A stretch of DNA of 64,000 nucleotides. Origin: Salinispora tropica CNB-440 (GTDB taxonomy: Bacteria > Actinomycetota > Actinomycetes > Mycobacteriales > Micromonosporaceae). The notes below the pieces were generated by a model. It searched no databases and had not been told where the DNA came from. It saw only the letters and a list, made by a program, of their open reading frames with translations. The stretch lies in NCBI RefSeq assembly GCF_000016425.1, contig NC_009380.1, positions 3,352,144 through 3,416,143 of the forward strand, given 5' to 3'. This document shows, in pieces, positions 61,312-64,000 of this stretch; the first letter of the stretch is position 1, and the number at the start of each line of letters is the position of its first letter. The position numbers were made by a program, and so were the translations under genes.

Positions 61312-62271
61312 TCATGGGTTGGCCTCCTTCGCCGCCTTGTGCCCCTCAACGGCCTGGGCGGTACGCCGCAGGGCTGCGTGGGCCCGGTCATGGATGCGCT
61401 GTGCGACGGCGATGTAGAGCAGGTCGAGCACGACCAGCTGGGGATGCCGGGCGGACAGCGCGTCCGGGCGAAAGGTGGTGGCCCCGCTGGCGGTGAACAG
61501 CGCGATGTCCGCCAGCTCGGCGAGCGGCGAGCGGGAGAAGCCGGTGACTGCGACGGTGGTCGCCCCCCGACTACCGGCCTCCGCCAGCATCTCGATGGTC
61601 TCCCGAGTCCGGCCGCTGTGCGAGACACCGAGGGCGACGTCGCCGCTGCGCAACAGGGCCGCCGAGGCGAGCCCTTCGTGCACGTCGTTCCAGGCCCAGG
61701 CGGCGACTCCGATGCGGTGGAGCATGATTTGCATCTCCTCGCCGACCAGGGCGCTGCCGCTGACGCCGAAGATGTTCACCCGGCCTGCGCCGGCGATCGC
61801 CGCGGCGGCTCGCTCCACCGCGGCGAGGTCGAGCAGGGCGGCGGTGTCGTGCATTGCGCGGGTGTCGGCGGCGATGATCTGGTCGAGCACCCGGCGCAGC
61901 GGATCGCCGGGCTGAATCTCGCGGCCGATATCGACGGTCCACCCGGCCAGACGGGCCCGACCGCTCTCGGCGGCGATGCCGAGCCGCAGGTCCGCATACC
62001 CCTCGAAGCCCATCGCCCGGCAGAAGCGGGTGATGGTGGCCGGGGAGGTGCCACTGCCCTCGGCCAGCTCGACGATGGTGGCGCGGGTGGCGGCCTCCGG
62101 GTCGCTGAGCACGTGCTCAGCGACCCGGCGCAGGGCCCCGGTCAGGTCGCCCGCCCCGGCCCGGACCCGAGCCAGGACGCCGTCGGCCGCCTCTGCGCGG
62201 ACGCCGCGGTCGAACCCGTCGGCGTCGGCCACCGCGGTCTCCGCGGTGGTGTCCACCTCGTGATCAACCAT
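61312..62271 (-). CDS. RpiR-family regulator with SIS domain
   Basis: A 319-residue MurR/RpiR-type repressor. The N-terminal helix-turn-helix is VELAEGSGTSPATITRFCRA, followed by MGFEGYADLRLGIAAE. The C-terminal SIS domain binds a phosphosugar (RVNIFGVSGSALVGEEMQIM; DVALGVSHSGRTRETIEMLA). It lies 99 bp upstream of the binding-protein gene on the same strand and probably controls the importer in response to an aminosugar phosphate. The inverted repeat TTTAC-N5-GTAAA upstream of its start suits autoregulation. Confidence 0.92.
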   Translation of the reverse strand: MVDHEVDTTAETAVADADGFDRGVRAEAADGVLARVRAGAGDLTGALRRVAEHVLSDPEAATRATIVELAEGSGTSPATITRFCRAMGFEGYADLRLGIAAESGRARLAGWTVDIGREIQPGDPLRRVLDQIIAADTRAMHDTAALLDLAAVERAAAAIAGAGRVNIFGVSGSALVGEEMQIMLHRIGVAAWAWNDVHEGLASAALLRSGDVALGVSHSGRTRETIEMLAEAGSRGATTVAVTGFSRSPLAELADIALFTASGATTFRPDALSARHPQLVVLDLLYIAVAQRIHDRAHAALRRTAQAVEGHKAAKEANP

Positions 62272-62873
62272 CGAGACTCTTTCCGCAAAGAAGGTTTACT
62301 GTTGGTAAAAGTTCTTACTAACCCCCCCGCCGTGTCAAGACCATGGATGAAGTTTTCAAAACGTTATGTTGAACACCAACCACCGCCGAGGCGGCGGGAA
62401 GCGCCCGTCAACCCACACTGACCAGGGCGGAAGCACACCCGGAGGCAACCCCACGTTCGACCCACCGGGCCGACAGGCCCTCCGGAACGCACCGACCCGG
62501 CATGATCATCTTTCCGGGAGTCGGCAACCCCGCGCCGACACTGACCTGTTCTAGACCTCAGACAGACGATGTCTGGTATATGCCTGGATGGGGTGTGGTC
62601 GGGGGCACGGTGGTGGTGGAATCTCGGCGGGCGTCGGGGCGTTACACCCTGCGTACGACCGAGGAAGCGCCCCGCCCCGGCGGGTGCGGGCCGCCGGGAA
62701 TGATGGTGGCCGGCCGGTCGTTACATCTGGACCCGGCGCCGTGCGCGTCCCCGTGAGACCCGCGGTCGCCGACTTTTCCCTGTTCTGTTGAGCGCCGGAC
62801 GGTGCTTGCACCCCGCTCCCGACCCCCTTTTCGGGATGTGTGTGGGTGTCGACCCCCGAATGGAGCACACCTG
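62272..62873. other. 600-bp intergenic region with several inverted repeats
   Basis: Between the RpiR gene and the secreted protein gene I see no supported coding region. It contains the RpiR operator (62295-62309), a dre-like site (62545-62560), the inverted repeat CAGAC-GAT-GTCTG (62563-62575) just before TATATG, and long GC-rich stretches to the next start. The 290-bp leader before 62874 could hold structured RNA, but it does not match ydaO or other riboswitches that I know. Confidence 0.5.
62295..62309 (-). promoter_or_regulatory. Candidate RpiR operator
   Basis: TTTAC-TGTTG-GTAAA is a perfect 5-bp-arm inverted repeat 24 bp upstream of the RpiR start, followed by a related TTCTTACTAAC half. 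It resembles promoter-proximal operator repeats of RpiR regulators. Confidence 0.55.
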
Positions 62874-63458
62874 ATGAACACGATTCTGCGTCGTAGCGTC
62901 CTGGGTATCGCTGGTCTGGCCCTGTCCACCGGTGTCGTCGCCGGCCCCCTGGCCACCTACACCGACAGCACCCCGGCCTCGGCTTCGGCCGCGGCGGTGC
63001 AGGTCGCGAAGCCGGACCTGGACACCCTGATCCCGCACGGCACCCAGGGCAAGCAGTCACGCATCACTCTCGGTGACGAGCAGGTGTCGAACGTCAAGGC
63101 CATCATTGAGGCCACGAAGGCCGCCGGGATGGACGAGCGGGCCGCCGTCGTGGCGATCGCGACCAGTTTGCAGGAGTCGAAGCTGGAGAACCTGGGTCAC
63201 CTGGGTGACCGCAACGACCACGACTCGCAGGGCCTGTTCCAGCAGCGCCCCTCCTCCGGCTGGGGCACGGTCGAGCAGATCACCGACCCCGCCTACTCCA
63301 CCACCGCCTTCCTCAACGGGCTCAAGCAGGTTGACGGTTGGCAGGAGATGCCGTTGACCGAGGCCGCCCAGACGGTACAGGTGTCGGCGTACCCGTTCCA
63401 CTACGCCCAGTGGGAGACCCAGGCCGCCGACCTCGTGGCCGAACACTGGACCAGCTGA
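62874..63458 (+). CDS. Secreted lysozyme-like / transglycosylase-like protein
   Basis: A 194-residue secreted protein. After a signal peptide (MNTILRRSVLGIAGLALSTG, cleaved near SASAAA), the mature part has the actinomycete lysozyme-like pattern AAVVAIATSLQESKLENLGH, then DRNDHDSQGLFQQRPSSGWG (the Glu in SLQESKL is the probable catalytic acid) and SAYPFHYAQWETQAADLV. Proteins of this type often occur as cell-wall-acting factors in Streptomyces and Micromonospora. The ATG follows GGAGCACACCTG. It ends before a strong bidirectional hairpin. Confidence 0.85.
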   Translation: MNTILRRSVLGIAGLALSTGVVAGPLATYTDSTPASASAAAVQVAKPDLDTLIPHGTQGKQSRITLGDEQVSNVKAIIEATKAAGMDERAAVVAIATSLQESKLENLGHLGDRNDHDSQGLFQQRPSSGWGTVEQITDPAYSTTAFLNGLKQVDGWQEMPLTEAAQTVQVSAYPFHYAQWETQAADLVAEHWTS

Positions 63459-63493
63459 CCCACCACACCACAACCGATACGAACCAGTATGTT

Positions 63494-63520
63494 GGCCGGC
63501 ACCCGACACGGGTGCCGGCC
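63494..63520. terminator. Bidirectional hairpin terminator
   Basis: GGCCGGCACCC and its complement with a 5-base loop separate the convergent secreted protein and aroA genes. Confidence 0.88.
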
Positions 63521-63605
63521 GACAACTATGTCAGGGTCGCCGCCTGCGGTCGACGACCAACGACCATGCAGGCGCCGCAGAAGATGGTGCGTTCTCGCCA
63601 CCACC

Positions 63606-64000
63606 TCAGCGGTCGCCGGCGAACAGTCTTGCCAACTCGTCGTGGAATCCGGGAAAGGTCTTCGACACGCATGCCGGGTCATCGAGGACCAGACCGGGAA
63701 CCCGCAGCCCGAGCACCGAGAACGACATCGCGATGCGGTGGTCCCGCCGACAGCGGATCAGGGCCGCGGATGGGTCCGCCGGGGAAATCTCGATCCAGTC
63801 CGCTCCTGTCCGCACCGGAACGCCACACGAGACAAGGTTCTGTGCTATCGCGTCGATCCGGTCTGACTCCTTGAGGCGGGCGTGGCCCACGCCGGTGATT
63901 CGAATCGGCGCGTCAGCGAGCGGCGCGATGGCGGCGAGGGTCATAAAGGTGTCGGAGATCGGCCCCATGTCGACCGCGAATCCCCCACGCAACTGTCGCG
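63606..64000 (-). CDS. aroA: EPSP synthase, C-terminal part (runs off right edge)
   Basis: The last 131 codons of 3-phosphoshikimate 1-carboxyvinyltransferase, the sixth shikimate-pathway step. Recognisable pieces are LRGGFAVDMGPISDTFMTLA, the ITGVGHARLKESDRIDAIAQ segment with the K-E-S-D-R signature, and RRDHRIAMSFSVLGL with the R-x-x-x-H-R-I-A-M motif. The N-terminal half lies beyond base 64000. Confidence 0.93.
   Translation of the reverse strand, partial: RQLRGGFAVDMGPISDTFMTLAAIAPLADAPIRITGVGHARLKESDRIDAIAQNLVSCGVPVRTGADWIEISPADPSAALIRCRRDHRIAMSFSVLGLRVPGLVLDDPACVSKTFPGFHDELARLFAGDR

Noticed and set aside
60538..62421. 627-residue open frame on the plus strand
   Set aside because: It is antisense to the NgcE-like and RpiR genes, with the composition of a shadow frame.
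62580..62756. Possible small protein starting at the ATG in TATATG
   Set aside because: It has no ribosome site, is Gly/Pro/Arg rich and shows no motif; it is more likely leader DNA.
62640..62873. ydaO (c-di-AMP) riboswitch before the secreted protein gene
   Set aside because: The conserved GGGGGA and GGGGUGAA-type blocks of that motif are not present in order.
1..64000. tRNA, rRNA, CRISPR arrays, prophage or plasmid replication genes
   Set aside because: None were recognised by eye on either strand; a tRNAscan or Infernal run would be needed to exclude single small RNAs.

Overview
The window is high-GC actinomycete DNA, most likely from a Micromonosporaceae-type soil or marine filamentous actinobacterium (Micromonospora/Salinispora relatives). 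The basis is the GC-rich third codon positions, frequent GTG starts, secreted multi-domain cellulases and chitinases, glucosyl-3-phosphoglycerate synthase, and the DUF3159, DUF4239 and DUF2254 families. It looks chromosomal. I saw no rRNA, tRNA, CRISPR array, prophage or replication origin.

Layout. 0-5.4 kb: a formylglycine-type arylsulfatase (cut by the left edge), a membrane protein, a DUF2254 membrane protein, a GNAT acetyltransferase, two small genes, and a formylglycine-generating enzyme that could activate the sulfatase. 5.6-10 kb: a flavohemoglobin (NO dioxygenase), a YwiC-like membrane protein overlapping a Cys-containing winged-helix regulator, and a MatB-like acyl-CoA synthetase. 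10.1-12.9 kb: a secreted serine protease with a ricin-type lectin tail, split inside its signal peptide by an insertion carrying an intact IS5-family transposase. 13-18.7 kb: a hydrolase/TetR divergent pair with clear operators, an ABC-F remnant, TerC with a probable Mn2+ (yybP-ykoY) riboswitch, a small winged-helix protein, a P-loop kinase, ArsR and a DUF4239 protein. 18.8-34 kb: a plant-polymer region with GH9 endoglucanase, GH48 cellobiohydrolase and GH1 beta-glucosidase, each with a CebR/LacI-type box (TGGGAGCGCTCCCA-like), plus a secreted GDPD, a streptogrisin-type protease, DUF3159 and a sugar kinase. 34-37 kb: a fused anthranilate-synthase-type enzyme behind a Trp-Trp leader peptide with attenuator-like alternative hairpins, then gpgS. 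37-51.7 kb: three near-identical MFS exporters interspersed with alpha/beta hydrolases, a CBM2-GH18 chitinase, TetR, a further MFS protein, an SDR, a D-2-hydroxyacid dehydrogenase and a haloalkane dehalogenase. 51.9-57.8 kb: a RusA-like small protein and partner, HAD phosphatase, YdjM-like protein, amidohydrolase, MobA-like transferase and an actinobacterial PolA-like polymerase. 57.9-62.3 kb: an NgcEFG-like GlcNAc/chitobiose ABC importer under an RpiR-family regulator. 62.9-64 kb: a secreted lysozyme-like protein and the C-terminal part of EPSP synthase (aroA, cut by the right edge).

How the genes fit together. The GH9, GH48 and GH1 enzymes form a cellulose-to-glucose set with a shared predicted repressor box, although the repressor itself is not in the window. 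The chitinase and NgcEFG-like importer form a parallel chitin/GlcNAc set. Two paralogous hydrolases 32 kb apart carry the same paired operator CGGAAC-N3-GTTCCG, and only one has an adjacent TetR gene, which suggests a two-target regulon.

The observations most worth follow-up are the Trp attenuator in front of a stand-alone fused anthranilate synthase, the shared TetR operator, the signal-peptide insertion that is exactly reversible on paper, and the triplicated exporter. I did not find a clearly unprecedented multi-gene system. All functional calls are from reading motifs; no searches were run.
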